Shown here: in pieces, positions 35,301-45,334 of the stretch
Layout: each line of letters opens with the position of its first letter
Position numbering within the stretch: the stretch's first letter is position 1
From: Bryopsis sp. KO-2023
Taxonomy: Eukaryota > Chlorophyta > Ulvophyceae > Bryopsidales > Bryopsidaceae
Reading direction: 5' to 3'
DNA length: 64,000 bases
Assembly (NCBI GenBank): GCA_030272585.1
Contig: BSYQ01000003.1
Span: 2,418,001 to 2,482,000, forward strand
Program-made: the position numbers and the translations under genes
The notes under the pieces: generated by a model
Database searches by the model: none
Seen by the model: the letters and a program-made list of their open reading frames with translations, nothing else
What the model was told of the DNA's origin: nothing

Positions 35301-37293
35301 GGACTACTGCCAACTAGATGGGGAGGAATGTAAGGATTCGGCAGAATCAAAGGAGATTCAGGCAGACCTGCAGGCTTGCAGACTGGCAGTGATTGGGCTG
35401 ACAGGTTAGAGCTGCAGGTTGACTGCTATGATTCTGCAGAAGCAGGAATGGTTCAGGTCCTTCAGACCTGCAGACTAAAGGACTGGTAGTCAGCAGATTG
35501 GCAGACTGACGAAGTGGCAGAGTAGTCGGGCTGACAGGGTTGCTGATGGCAGACAGGTGCTGGCAGCGTTGCAGAACGTGGGCTGCAGAGCTGGCAGGCA
35601 CAAGGTTCTAGAAGGTCTTAGGTGGCAGACTCAGGACCGCAGTACCGTGCAAGGTGTCTGAGGCTGCATGTCATGAAAGGGGACTGAAAGGAACTTGGTA
35701 GTTTGATGGTCTGCAACACTGATGCAGACTGATGTTATGGCTTAGGATCAGTTTGGATCAGGGTTGGAAGAAACGGTATAAGTTGTTGGGGTTTGGACAT
35801 TCTTGTAACCTAACCTTAGTTTGGAACCTGATCTCTCCTTGAACCTTGCTAGGTTCAAGTGTTTCTCCCATGGTCGTTCAATAGAACGGCAGTTTCAGAC
35901 TGGCAGACCGGCAGGGTCGCAGTCTTCAGTGTGTTGAAGCAGAAAAAGCGATCTGCAGGGGCAGATTCGTTACAGCGACCCTGACGAAGTTCGGAATCAG
36001 CTACAGTGGCAGTTATTTCAAGCGCTTATGGAAGCTCGCGTTCCTAACACCGCTGAAAACGATGCAGACCGTTTGACAAAAGTAACACCTCGGCGAGAAG
36101 AGTCACTGCAGCAGTTTTTGGAGCGATATATTCTGGAGTGCGAGCTAAGTGAATCAGTAAGCGAGTCAGATAAAAAAAGACTCCTTTTCGCTAAGCTACC
36201 TAAACCCTTGCAAGGCGCGCTTTCTCAGCTGGCTTCTGACTGCACCTTGAACGACATGACGACTTCTATCTCCAAGTGGGCGTACTGGCAGGGAATGGGA
36301 ACTCTGGGGAAGCACCCCACTACGACCACCCCCGGCGATGCTATGGACCTTGGGCAGATGAGAGGGGAGTATCTCGGTGGCATGCGCGACAAGGTGGTCC
36401 CAGGAGGTCGAATCGACTTCTCCCAAGTCACAGGAAAAAACTCGCTAATGATAGCGTGGAAAGTGTTGATGAAGGAGGCTTCTTTTCGCACTGAGGCAGA
36501 GCGATATCTCAAGGGGAATGGCAGCCAACGAGGTCGAGTTCCACCGAAAAAAACTGTTCGCTGGAGTCAGTGTGTGGACGACGAATACGCGGAAGCGCTG
36601 GAGGCTGAGTCATCCGCGCCACTACTCACAGGCGCTCAAGATACTTTCGACCAGGCAGACTCACCCACCTCGTCTGATGATCAAGCGCTACCGATGTTTC
36701 TTGGACTAGGACGGACTGAGCGACGAGTAATCGACGACGACGATGTTTTCTATGACGCAGCGGAAGATATTTGTTTGAATCTGGAGATACCTGAAGAAAG
36801 GTGTACTGCGGCGCACAGTCGGACGACCAAGCCGAGTTTACACTTACCGATTCGCATCAATGATGTCCGAATCAGTGGTTTGATTGATACTGGAGCTACT
36901 AACAATTTCATTCAGTTTCAAACGATTAAAAAGCTCAAATTACAAGAGAAGGTGGAAAAGTGTTCAAGGCATGTGATTTTGGGTGATGGTCATAGAACTG
37001 AGTTGTTAGGGAGTGTAGAACTGGAGCTGTTCTTGAATAAGAAACCAATCAAAATCACTGCTTTTGTTATGAATTCCAAGGGGCCTCCATTAATATTGGG
37101 TTTTCCTTTTTTGGCCCATCACGGGTTATTAGTGGATTGCCAGCAGAAGCAACTCTTTGTTCGCAATAGCGGTCGGTTGTTAGAATGTTACATGCATGAG
37201 ATCCCTGATTTTCCTGTTGGAATTCGAACCCTGCTCAGAAGGGTCGAAGAGTTGCTGCATTCCATCAAAGCAACCGTTGAAAAAAACGATTAG
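26341..37293 (+). CDS. gag: outer element Gag-protease, split by nested element
   Basis: The frame runs from an ATG at 26341, inside the last 12 bp of the LTR, to 26880. It resumes in the same frame at 35980 once the inner element and one GCGAC copy are removed, and ends at TAG 37291-37293. Near the N-terminus is a 2A-like motif (listed separately). Gag-like helical sequence follows, including WTREVSRWATTHAEL and EESLQQFLERYILECEL. The C-terminal third has a retroviral-type aspartic protease: GLIDTGATNNF at about 36878 and a later ILGFPFL. Protease is therefore in the gag frame, upstream of the frameshift. No CCHC zinc knuckle was seen. As it stands the frame is broken by insertion, so this copy cannot make intact Gag. 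Confidence 0.88.
26353..26370 (+). other. primer-binding site, outer element
   Basis: TGGTTTCGGAGCCCGGCT follows the LTR with no spacer. It begins with TGG, complementary to the CCA end of a tRNA. The first 12 bases also occur after the inner element's 5' LTR, so the same tRNA probably primes both. It resembles but does not equal the plant initiator-Met type TGGTATCAGAGC. Confidence 0.7.
26557..26616 (+). other. 2A-like ribosome-skipping motif
   Basis: Residues 73-92 of the gag frame read as a Leu/Ile-rich run followed by GCVESNPGP. The 2A consensus is D-(V/I)-E-x-N-P-G followed by P, usually after a hydrophobic stretch; here only the Asp is replaced, by Cys. If active, translation would skip between Gly-91 and Pro-92 and release a roughly 91-residue N-terminal peptide from Gag. 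Activity of the Cys variant is not known to me. Confidence 0.6.
26881..27526 (+). repeat. 5' LTR of the inner element
   Basis: 646 bp, same length and apparently same sequence as 35329-35974. It is rich in the word GCAGAC/GCAGG on the plus strand. Confidence 0.95.
27528..27545 (+). other. primer-binding site, inner element
   Basis: TGGTTTCGGAGCAGGCTT begins one base after the LTR. Its first 12 bases are the same as in the outer element's site. Confidence 0.7.
27570..28650 (+). repeat. GCGCAG-rich low-complexity tract
   Basis: The hexamer GCGCAG and close variants (GCGCAGC, GCCGCAGAT, TTGCGCAGC) recur dozens of times on the plus strand. Near-tandem phrases such as GCGCAGCAGATCCAGGA appear twice in a row at about 27977-28016. 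The minus-strand open frame across this tract is a by-product of the composition. Confidence 0.85.
30993..31748 (+). pseudogene. GC-richer ORF-like island in the inner element
   Basis: This is the only part of the inner element with protein-like composition. Three overlapping open stretches (30993-31178, 31192-31440, 31434-31748) lie in two frames. The last encodes phrases such as ATPDLHDVFCRHIRFVFGK and ends in TGA. None begins with a convincing ATG. I recognise no family; it may be a decayed gag remnant or a captured host fragment. Confidence 0.4.
31742..31939 (+). repeat. 99-bp tandem duplication with internal sub-repeats
   Basis: Two copies, 31742-31840 and 31841-31939, begin GAAGTGAAGT and are nearly identical. 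Each contains two diverged halves that start ACATGCCAGGCAG and carry TGTGCGGCGTGCGG or TGTACGGCGTGCGA. Confidence 0.92.
35318..35328 (+). other. polypurine tract, inner element
   Basis: ATGGGGAGGAA directly abuts the 3' LTR; apart from one T it is all purine, as expected for the plus-strand primer of an LTR element. Confidence 0.7.
35329..35974 (+). repeat. 3' LTR of the inner element
   Basis: 646 bp, matching the 5' LTR. It is followed by GCGAC, the right-hand target duplication, after which the outer gag frame resumes. Confidence 0.95.
37281..37287 (+). promoter_or_regulatory. -1 programmed ribosomal frameshift site
   Basis: The heptamer A AAA AAC lies in the exact X XXY YYZ register of the gag frame, two codons before the gag stop. 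A -1 slip enters the pol frame, which is blocked by TGA at 37278-37280 immediately upstream and is open from 37281 through 40187. No stimulatory stem-loop is obvious in the A-rich sequence just downstream. Confidence 0.85.
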
Positions 37294-40187
37294 GAAAAAA
37301 TAAAAAAACAAATAAAACAATAGTGAATAAGAATGGGACAAATCAGGCAAAAATAAGGGTGGCTGACACATTACAGTCCAGTAATAAAAAAGGGATATCA
37401 GAACTGGATAAAAAAACTGAGGTCAGGCCTGACTTAGTGGATGCTAGTCAGCAGGGGATTAGATTTGCAGAAATCCCTTTTTTTCTACCTTATAGACGCA
37501 ATAACCGGGTGTATTTTCCTTTGAATCGTTCTTTTGTTTTAGGTCCTGGTGAATCCAAATCCCTTAGATTGGGTATCACCATTGATGATGCTAGTTTTGG
37601 TGATGTTTTAGATGGGCTGCAGATTACTCAGACTGAATTTGCAGTTAAGTTTTCTGGAACACAGTTATGGGGAGTACTCACTAATAAGGGAGATCAGCCA
37701 AAGGTTTTCACTTACAGGATGATTTGTTTTTCTCTGAAAACTAACTGGGATCATGTTTACCTTCCGGATCATGGTTGGATACCTCTACCAGACAAGCCTC
37801 AAGCATTTCGAGATCGACCCAGAATTCGTCAGCAGACCCTACAGACATGGGGACAGCAATTCGCCCATGAATTCCCGGCGCTTTTTGGACCGTCGTTTCC
37901 AGGATGTTCGACCTATCAGACCCAAGCGTTTCCAGCTCGCTGTCCGATTCCGTTCAAGTCGATCCAAAAATCGCCTCTCTCTGGACCCGCTGAGGAACAC
38001 GCGATTTTCAAGGAGCTCCAATCCTTGATCGAGGATGGCGTCGTCCGCGAAGTTACCCAAGAGCCCTTCTGCAGCCCTGTGTTCGCAGTTCCAAAAAAAG
38101 ATGGTGGAGCTCGGACTGTCGTGGACTTCAGAGCCCTAAACTCCTGTGCCAAGCTCCAGAGCTTTACTAGAGTGAACCGAGACCACCTTTTCGCCGAAGT
38201 ACGGAAGTTCAATGTGGGATCAACATTGGATTTGAGGGATGCGTTCCATCAGGTGAAAATCCACCCGACCATCCAACCTCATTTCGGATTCGTTCTCCGA
38301 AATCGCTTCTATGTTTACCAGCGCCTCCCCCAAGGCTATTCCAACTCACCTGCGGAGTTCCTTCGCGCCGTCACCCCCACGCTCAACAAAGCGCGCTCCC
38401 GCGCCTCCCCGACATGCCAGATCCTGGCGTACATGGACGACATCCTCGTCCTTTCCTCGGATCCGGTCACACATTTGGAAGACGTCAGAATCACTCTGGC
38501 AGCGTTTAACGAAGACTCCTGGCGCATGCGAGCATCCAAGTGTTCGTTTTTTCGACCAGGGGCGGAGTTTCTTGGTTATCGATTGACTCGGGAGGGATGG
38601 TCGCCTACAGAAGGAACGCTTGACGACCTGCGCAGTTTGGCGCCGCCAGCATCACGCAGCGATTGGCGTCGCTTACGAGGATGGTTGTTGCAGGTGATTC
38701 GTTTTACGTTTCGAGGGGATTTGCTGATGACCTTGCTTCGAAAAATGGAAGTGACAGGCGATACTTCTCAGTGGACGGAATTTTTACGAGGGCTGGAACG
38801 ACACATGGTGCGATTGATGCCAGCGTCCACAGATACGCAATTCAGTATCGCCGTTGACGCGAGCGAGCATGGATGGGGTGGGATATTGGTGCAGCACGAA
38901 AAGATCGTGTCATGCATCTCTGGTACATGGTCTGCGCAATGGAAACACTTCAAGAGCAATGATCTCGAAGCAGAAGCACTCGTGAAAGTGATTCGAGCGT
39001 TCCGCCCATGGATATTCGCAGGCGATGTTGTTATCTACACTGACAACGCAAGCACCGCCAGTTTTTCGAATCCGGCAAACTGCTCAGGGTTCGTTAAAAG
39101 GAGATTACATGAAGTGATGGAATATTGCCCACGGCTCCGCTATTTACCAGGAAAGACTAATCTCCTTCCTGACTTTTTGTCACGTCGAGGAATGTTGCTA
39201 TCAGATGGTTGTTCAGCGATAAAATCGCGCGAAGACGTCGCCCCACCCGTGATTACTCCAAAGATTTGGGCTGAAATCCATGGAGGACACCCTGGAGTCA
39301 ATGGAACGTGGGGACGAGCAAAAAAGGCGGGGTATATGTTTTCCAAGTCTGCGATTCAAGAGTGCATTAATCGCTGTGTTCCGTGCCAACAGTTTTTCCC
39401 TCCCCCTCGACAGTATCGATATGGAGTATTTCGAGATCCAGTGCGTCCGTCAGAGACTGTGGCACTTGATTTTATCGGCCCCATCATGTGCACCGATGGG
39501 AAACGCCGACACATATTGGTTATGGTTGACCTTGTGTCGCGTGTGCTATGGGCTGATTGGTTTTATCGAGTGGATGGTTTCGCTGTGATGGAAGGGATTC
39601 GCAGTTGGGAGAAACGTTTTGGCCGAGTATCGGAATTCGTCAGTGATAACGCCAGTGCATTCAAGTCACAGTACATGCGGCAGTGGATGAAGGAACGAGG
39701 ATCTCGCTGGTCGTTCGCAATTCCATATTTGCATCGCACCAACGGGATGGTTGAACGTGCTAATTCGTCCCTGCTCCAGAAGTTGCGAAAAATGGCGTCT
39801 GACGAACCAGAAACGGACTGGTGGCTTTTGTTGGATCGTGTCATTACTTATTACAATGACACGCCACATTCGTTGCTGCAAGCTACCCCGATGGAGGTAT
39901 TTCATGGGGGATCCGAGGCGTGGATGCTCTCTCGACAACGGATGGCTGCAGTTCGAGAGAAGGTGAATCAAACTCGCCAGAATGATGATCGTCAATGGGC
40001 TGTGGGACAGTTCGTTTGGTTGTATGATCAAAAATCGGTAGATACTGGTCGCACCAAATTGCAACCGCGCTGGTTGGGGCCATGTCAAATAGTACAGCGC
40101 TGTTCACAACATGTTTGGAAAGTTCGTGTGGATAGTCGAGATATTCGGGTAGTGCATCAAGGGTTATTTCGTTCTTATGCGTTATGA
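37287..40187 (+). CDS. pol: outer element Pol: RT, RNase H, integrase
   Basis: About 960 codons follow the frameshift and end at TGA 40185-40187. There is no ATG near the start, consistent with expression only as Gag-Pol. An N-terminal region of about 160 residues precedes RT. RT motifs include STLDLRDAFHQVKIHP, LPQGYSNSPAEF and AYMDDILVLS at about 38428 (YMDD rather than the more usual YIDD/YVDD of Ty3-like elements). RNase H shows SIAVDASEHGWGGIL and IYTDNAST. Integrase has an HHCC finger (HGGHPGVNGTW ... CVPCQQF) and the D,D,E core (ALDFIGPI, FVSDNASAF, NGMVERANSSLL). The frame is intact. Confidence 0.93.
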   Translation, partial: RLGKNKKTNKTIVNKNGTNQAKIRVADTLQSSNKKGISELDKKTEVRPDLVDASQQGIRFAEIPFFLPYRRNNRVYFPLNRSFVLGPGESKSLRLGITIDDASFGDVLDGLQITQTEFAVKFSGTQLWGVLTNKGDQPKVFTYRMICFSLKTNWDHVYLPDHGWIPLPDKPQAFRDRPRIRQQTLQTWGQQFAHEFPALFGPSFPGCSTYQTQAFPARCPIPFKSIQKSPLSGPAEEHAIFKELQSLIEDGVVREVTQEPFCSPVFAVPKKDGGARTVVDFRALNSCAKLQSFTRVNRDHLFAEVRKFNVGSTLDLRDAFHQVKIHPTIQPHFGFVLRNRFYVYQRLPQGYSNSPAEFLRAVTPTLNKARSRASPTCQILAYMDDILVLSSDPVTHLEDVRITLAAFNEDSWRMRASKCSFFRPGAEFLGYRLTREGWSPTEGTLDDLRSLAPPASRSDWRRLRGWLLQVIRFTFRGDLLMTLLRKMEVTGDTSQWTEFLRGLERHMVRLMPASTDTQFSIAVDASEHGWGGILVQHEKIVSCISGTWSAQWKHFKSNDLEAEALVKVIRAFRPWIFAGDVVIYTDNASTASFSNPANCSGFVKRRLHEVMEYCPRLRYLPGKTNLLPDFLSRRGMLLSDGCSAIKSREDVAPPVITPKIWAEIHGGHPGVNGTWGRAKKAGYMFSKSAIQECINRCVPCQQFFPPPRQYRYGVFRDPVRPSETVALDFIGPIMCTDGKRRHILVMVDLVSRVLWADWFYRVDGFAVMEGIRSWEKRFGRVSEFVSDNASAFKSQYMRQWMKERGSRWSFAIPYLHRTNGMVERANSSLLQKLRKMASDEPETDWWLLLDRVITYYNDTPHSLLQATPMEVFHGGSEAWMLSRQRMAAVREKVNQTRQNDDRQWAVGQFVWLYDQKSVDTGRTKLQPRWLGPCQIVQRCSQHVWKVRVDSRDIRVVHQGLFRSYAL

Positions 40188-40204
40188 GTTAAGCAGTGGA
40201 AGCG

Positions 40205-40448
40205 TGTGGAGTTTCTTTGAGATAAATGGGCTGTGTGGAGGTTCTTTGAGTTAAATGGGCTGTTGGTCCATTTCTGTTTGGGGTTAGTCAGCACTTGTAC
40301 AGGGAAGAAGGAAGTTCCATGTAAGAAGCAAGTGAATTAAGGGCAGTACTGTTTCAGGCACTACTTGTCTTAGGGTTTAAAGAGGACAAGGGAAACAGTA
40401 AGACTTGTAATATGATTTCTTCGAAGTGATTCTCGAATGGTTTTCACA
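40205..40448 (+). repeat. 3' LTR of the outer element
   Basis: 244 bp, matching the 5' LTR. It is preceded by a weak purine tract (GTGGAAGCG, 40196-40204) and followed by the target duplication CTTTC at 40449-40453. Confidence 0.95.
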
Positions 40449-43400
40449 CTTTCAAAGCCAGAATTTGCTATAGATCAGAAGCTCAGAACTGACAGACAAA
40501 AAGCTAATATGAGCTTTACGGACCTTAGAACCGTGTGTTAGGCCGTGTGTTTGGACAGAGCACCAGCGAAAATGCACCTTCGAGACTCAAGTGATTTTCC
40601 TGTGCTGTATCCTCAACCTCACTACAAACACCGAATCCACGGCGTCAGCTGCCGTGTACCAACACCGGTGGAGTCTCCAAAAGTTCAGTAGGTTGCAACC
40701 CAATTGGTTGGTTCAGTGCTCCTGCTCCGCTGGAGGGGAAAAAATGGCGGATCCTGGAAGTTTTCTTTCTGGGTGCGAGGCGCCAGGGGGCATTGGTTGG
40801 GGGAGGGGAAGATGGTTTTAGAGCCGCAAATTGGGGGCCACAGAATTAGTATGGCTTTTAATATCTTGTGAACGGGAGCTCTTTGGTGATCGAGGTCTGC
40901 ATTGGAGGCCATCTTGTGCATCATCCCAACAAAGAGGCCTGCTTGTAAAGAACATGGTAGAAACACGAAACACGATCTGGTGAAAAAAGAAAACAGTGTG
41001 TTTCTTGTTTCCAAATCTCCCCTGAGCGATGCAGTGGCCAACCAACCTTCTGCAACGAGCAGAACATGAACTGCTGAGCGAAACCTCCAGACATTGTGCA
41101 GAAAGAAAGACAAAAAGGCATCCAGGAATCGACAGAAACTGCCCCTACCTTCCTCACCACTGAGATATTCAGAAGCCCAGCCACTTTCTCACTGAAAATA
41201 TGAAGTTTCAATTGAGGAGCCAGTTCGACCTGTAGAGGCTATCTTTGAAAAGTTCTGTATATTCAAGATACTATCTTAAGCACAAGTGCAAAGGGGGAAG
41301 AGACGTGCAAATTCTTACAGCATATAAGCAGTTCAATCCCTATGGTTGAGGTCATTCCTTCATAATCGCAGAGCTTTCAACTTTTCCAGCCCTGCAAGAT
41401 TCTCTCCATCAAACAAAAAAAACAGCCAAAATTATTCTCCAGACCCCAAAAGCACATATCAGGGGGAAATCAGGAAGGGGGGGGGGGAGGGAGGGATAAC
41501 GTGTGTGGTGCTATATCCAGAGGGGTAATTCTCGACTCTATGAGTGAAAAAAAAACAACAACGAAGGCCCCATAGAAGTCAAACCACCCTTTTTTTTTCT
41601 TAATCCCCTTCTCGTTTCCTTCCTTCTCTCATCCAACCCCCCCCCCCTCCCTTAATTCCCCATGCATGAACAAAACCCCAGAACTACAGAAAGAAATGCT
41701 TTTTGCGCAGGAAAGAAATCAAAACTATGCACGCATACATGGCGAACCTACCAGGCGAAAGCAACTATTCTTCTTTTTTCTTTTTTTTTGTTTTTTCATT
41801 GACCAATCTTATTTTTTGCAGCATATGTTTCCAGTTTGCTTTCCCCCCCTATCCCCTCCCGCCCAAAACCACAACCACCCTTGCCCCTCAACAAAAAAAA
41901 TTATATATATACATATATCTAAGCAAAGATATATGGATGCGTTTCGCACAAAAAAAAAAAAAAAAAGTTCACCCTTTTTTTTCTCTCTCTCTTTGTTTCT
42001 TTTCTTTTTTAGTTTGCCCCTCCCTTTCAAAAGTGTTTTTGTTTTTTTTCAAGTCGCAATTTCAGGATGTCTTTTTTTTTTTCCTCTGGGAAAAAACGTC
42101 TTTTGTTCTGTTTCTGATTTTTTTTTCTTGGACATCATTTTCTTGCCACCCTCCCACTCTCAGTCGACAGTCAAAGGAAAACTTCCACCACACTTTCAGG
42201 TCTAGAAAAGAAACCCTCATTCGAAGCCTGAAAAAGAAATTTCCAGGATCAGCAAATGAAACTGTACCTCTTTCATTTAGCACAAAAAAAATATTCACCC
42301 CTCCCCCAACCCCCCCCTCTCCTATCAGTGCATTTCCAGCGTCCATTTCGATTGTTCTTTTTTGCTTGTCTTTCTTTCTTTCTTCTCAATGCTTAAAACA
42401 AAAAAACCTGATAAAAATACCAACTCCCCCCCCCATCTCCCTCCCTCCCACCCAGAAAAACAACGAAAGGTCATCTAATGTATTGTTCAGTGATTTTCCC
42501 TTTCTCTTTTTCTTTTGTTTGCAATAAGGGTCCGATGTTGAGTTCGGCATGGGAGAACAAAAAAAAAAGGAGCTGGAATTGCACTCCAAAAAAAAGCAAA
42601 CAGGGTTTTACCAGGTTTTTTTTCTTTCTTTTTTTTTTCTTCCCCCCCAATAAAAAAAGAACAAAAAAATCTAATAAATACACCAGTCCCCATATTTTCC
42701 CCACTTTGGAATATATCTAAAAAAAGTTCTCTTCAATTTTTTTTTCCTTCTTCGCACATTTCGTACTGTCGAGAAAAACATCAACTCCTATTGTCTTTTT
42801 TTCTTTTTAAAAAAGTTTTATGCCGTCGTTCGATAAATATCTTTCAACCTCTTTTTACACTTATACAATTGCCAACATTACTCAAATTCTCACTTCTTTT
42901 TTTTCCTCCCTTTTTTCCCCCGATTCTTGTTTTTCAAAAATTTGTCCAATTGTCTTCCGCCTCTTTCATACAGATGATGTTTTTTTGTAGAAAAAAAAAA
43001 GGGTCCCAGAAAAAAAACAAATAAAAGAGTCGGCAAGAACAATAATATGAGAAAAAAAAGAAAGAAAAAAAGAAAAACAGCAAATTATATCTTTCTGCAA
43101 AAATGTATATTTATATATATATATATATCTACATGCCTCAGGACACTTTTGTTTAAAATTTCCTAATTAACAAAAAAGGTGTGGGGGGACTTCGAAGAGA
43201 AAAAAAAAAGCACAAAAAAACACCACCGATTGGGATGGGTGTCGAACAAAATCCCTTTTTGATTCAATTGTTGCGTTTTCTCTCAATCTTCATATTTTTG
43301 GGTCCAAAAAAATATATATTTTTGATATATTTTTTTCAATTATCCAAGAAGAGAATTAAGAAAAGAAAAACAAAAATGTCTGGGACTTTCTCTTTAACCT

Positions 43401-45334
43401 CCCCTCCCAAACCTCAAAAGTAATAAGGCACCGATTGAAAAACCATTCAAAAAAAAAAAGCACAAAGCAAAAGCGAAATTTGCTTGCCAAATTGCTTGCC
43501 AAACACACACACAGACAAAATAAAAAGAGAAGCAAGAAAACAACATAGGAGTAAAATCAAAACCGGTCCATTCTTTCTATGAGACACATATGTAGATATC
43601 TATGTATAGTTGTATATATATATATTTTGTTTTTTTTTTTGAAAAAAAAGAGGCTTTAATTTGAGAAAAATAAACCACAGCGGAGCTTCCTCTCAACGCA
43701 CGTGTGCTAGTAAATTCCCAAAACGATAATACATGTTTTTTCTCTTAGTTTCATCTTCCCTGTCTTGATTTCTTTTTCTTTTTTTTTTCTTCCACCCACC
43801 CTTGGAAAAACCTTATCAATCAAACCTTCGTCTTGTCCTTACATATTCAAATTTCCCCCCTCTTTGTTTCCCCCCCCCCCCCGCTTTTTCCTTGAGGCCC
43901 CCCTTCTTTTTTTTCTTTTTTTTTTTCAAGTTGGAAAAAAAAAATACATACTTTCTTGTAGAATATCTTTCATCAACACATCTTTACACACTTTTCCCAT
44001 TGCCATTCCTTCAACCCCCCAACCCACCACCACAACAAAACGAAATGGCTTCTGATTATAAAGGTCAAGAATAAAAACGTCGAGGGGTTTCGTTTCATGA
44101 TAACAAAAAGAATTAGAAAACAAAAAAAGCAAACAAACAAAGAACGAAAAGAAAAAAAGAAGAAAAAAAAAACCAACGAAAGAAAAAAACCAAAAGAAAA
44201 AATAAAGGGAAAAAAAAAAGATAAATAAAAAAGATAAAAAAAACCTGGCAGAATTTCTTCTCCCGTCCTTGCCCTGATCTCTTTTTTTTTTTTTTTTCAA
44301 ACTGCTCTTTTCTCGATTTGTGTTTTTCCTTTTTTTTCCCCCCCGAGTAAATGAACATGACAAAAATTTCTCGTTCCATGAATATGTAGAATAGACACAA
44401 TGAAACAAAGAGCCAATGTTGTTCAGAGAACCCCCCTCAAAAAAAAAACAAAAGAAAAGAAAAACACGAAAAAGATAAAAAAAAAAGGGGAATATTCTTT
44501 CTTAAGAAAAACCAAAAAAAAAAAAAAAATTCTAGAAGAAAACCATGCATCAAGTTCTCGATTCTTTTCCCCCTTTTCTGGATTTTTTTTCATCTTTTTT
44601 TTTTTTTTGTTCCTTCCCCATCTTCTCCCCAACCATACTTTACTTTTCTCTCGTTTTTTTTGTACTTTTTTTTTTTCGATCTGAAAAGAGCTCACATTCC
44701 TTCTCTTACACCCAAATAAACAGGGCAACCCGACTTCTTCCCATTTTGATTTAAAAAAAAAGAGGAAAAAAAAAGAAAAAAGAAACCAAGTTCCCCCTCT
44801 TACGTACCCAAATCGTACAACTTCTTCAAACAGCTTTCACAAGTAATATTAAGTCTATACAGAAAAGCGAAGAAAATATCACTGAAAAATACAAAGGTCT
44901 TTTTTTTTTCTTTTTCTCTCTCTCACTCACTCTTTCTTTTTTTTTGTTTCTCACTCTTGTTCTTCAATACAGCGCAAAACCAAGCCTTTTACCGATGTTA
45001 ATTTCAAATTCCCCCCCACCCCCATTTCCGTTCCCCTCGGTCAAAACACACGTCCGCAGAGAAAAAGAAAAGACGAAAAAAAAGAAAAAAAAAAGAAATA
45101 TCCGAGTAAAACTTCCCGAAAAAGGGTCAAGCCATCAAAAGTATTCAAAACTGGCATTAAGTAAATTTCAATGAACTTTGCTTGCTTCATTTTTTTTGTC
45201 CTTTTGGTGCTACTAAACCCCTTTTTCTCTTTTCCTTTTTTTCCTTTCTTTCTTTTCCTTTCTCCTCCCCACCCTTTCCCTCTTTTCCAACCAGCCAAGC
45301 CGTCGTTTCGGAATTCTTCTTGTCTCCAGCTCCA
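40449..45334. other. AT-rich spacer with homopolymer runs
   Basis: Bases 40449-41350 have mixed composition. A minus-strand stretch at 41236-41168 is codon-like (QLKLHIFSEKVAGLLNIS) between a CTACAG acceptor and a GTGAGG donor, but it could not be extended into a gene. From 41.35 to 45.3 kb the sequence is dominated by T, A and C runs and AT microsatellites (for example 43107-43127 and 43610-43625); open frames there are low-complexity. The second copy of the dispersed repeat lies at 42756-42922. This spacer would include the 3' side of the ARM-PIMT-kinase gene. Confidence 0.5.
42756..42922 (+). repeat. dispersed ~170-bp repeat, copy 2
   Basis: Matches 23951-24125 in GME intron 3, in the same orientation, with small differences mainly in homopolymer runs. 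Confidence 0.85.

Larger units (their letters stand above)
26881..35974 (+). mobile_element. inner 9.1-kb LTR element with no clear coding capacity
   Basis: 646-bp LTRs at 26881-27526 and 35329-35974 begin TGTAAGG and end TTACA and look identical. They are flanked by GCGAC at 26876-26880 and 35975-35979. A primer-binding site at 27528 and a purine tract before the 3' LTR are present. The 7.8-kb interior has no frame longer than about 105 codons that looks protein-coding and no RT, protease or integrase motif. This fits a large retrotransposon derivative (LARD), a non-autonomous element mobilised in trans. It sits in the outer element's gag in the same orientation. Confidence 0.93.
26109..40448 (+). 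mobile_element. outer Ty3/gypsy-like LTR retrotransposon, interrupted
   Basis: Identical-looking 244-bp LTRs at 26109-26352 and 40205-40448 begin TGTGG and end CACA. They are flanked by the 5-bp duplication CTTTC (26104-26108 and 40449-40453). Without the nested insertion the element is about 5.24 kb. Order: LTR, primer-binding site, gag-protease, -1 frameshift site, RT-RNase H-integrase, weak purine tract, LTR. RT before RNase H before integrase is the Ty3/gypsy order. There is no chromodomain at the C-terminus. A 9.1-kb LTR element sits inside gag; apart from that, I see no frame-breaking lesion. Confidence 0.95.

Noticed and set aside
37287-40187. Chromodomain at the integrase C-terminus
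   Set aside because: Pol ends shortly after the integrase core with no chromodomain-like residues, so the element is not called a chromovirus.
40685-41236. Minus-strand open frames right of the outer element
   Set aside because: One exon-like stretch has good splice sites, but neighbours cannot be joined in phase and no domain is visible.
41346-45300. Numerous open frames rich in Phe/Ser/Lys
   Set aside because: They are produced by T, A and C homopolymer runs.
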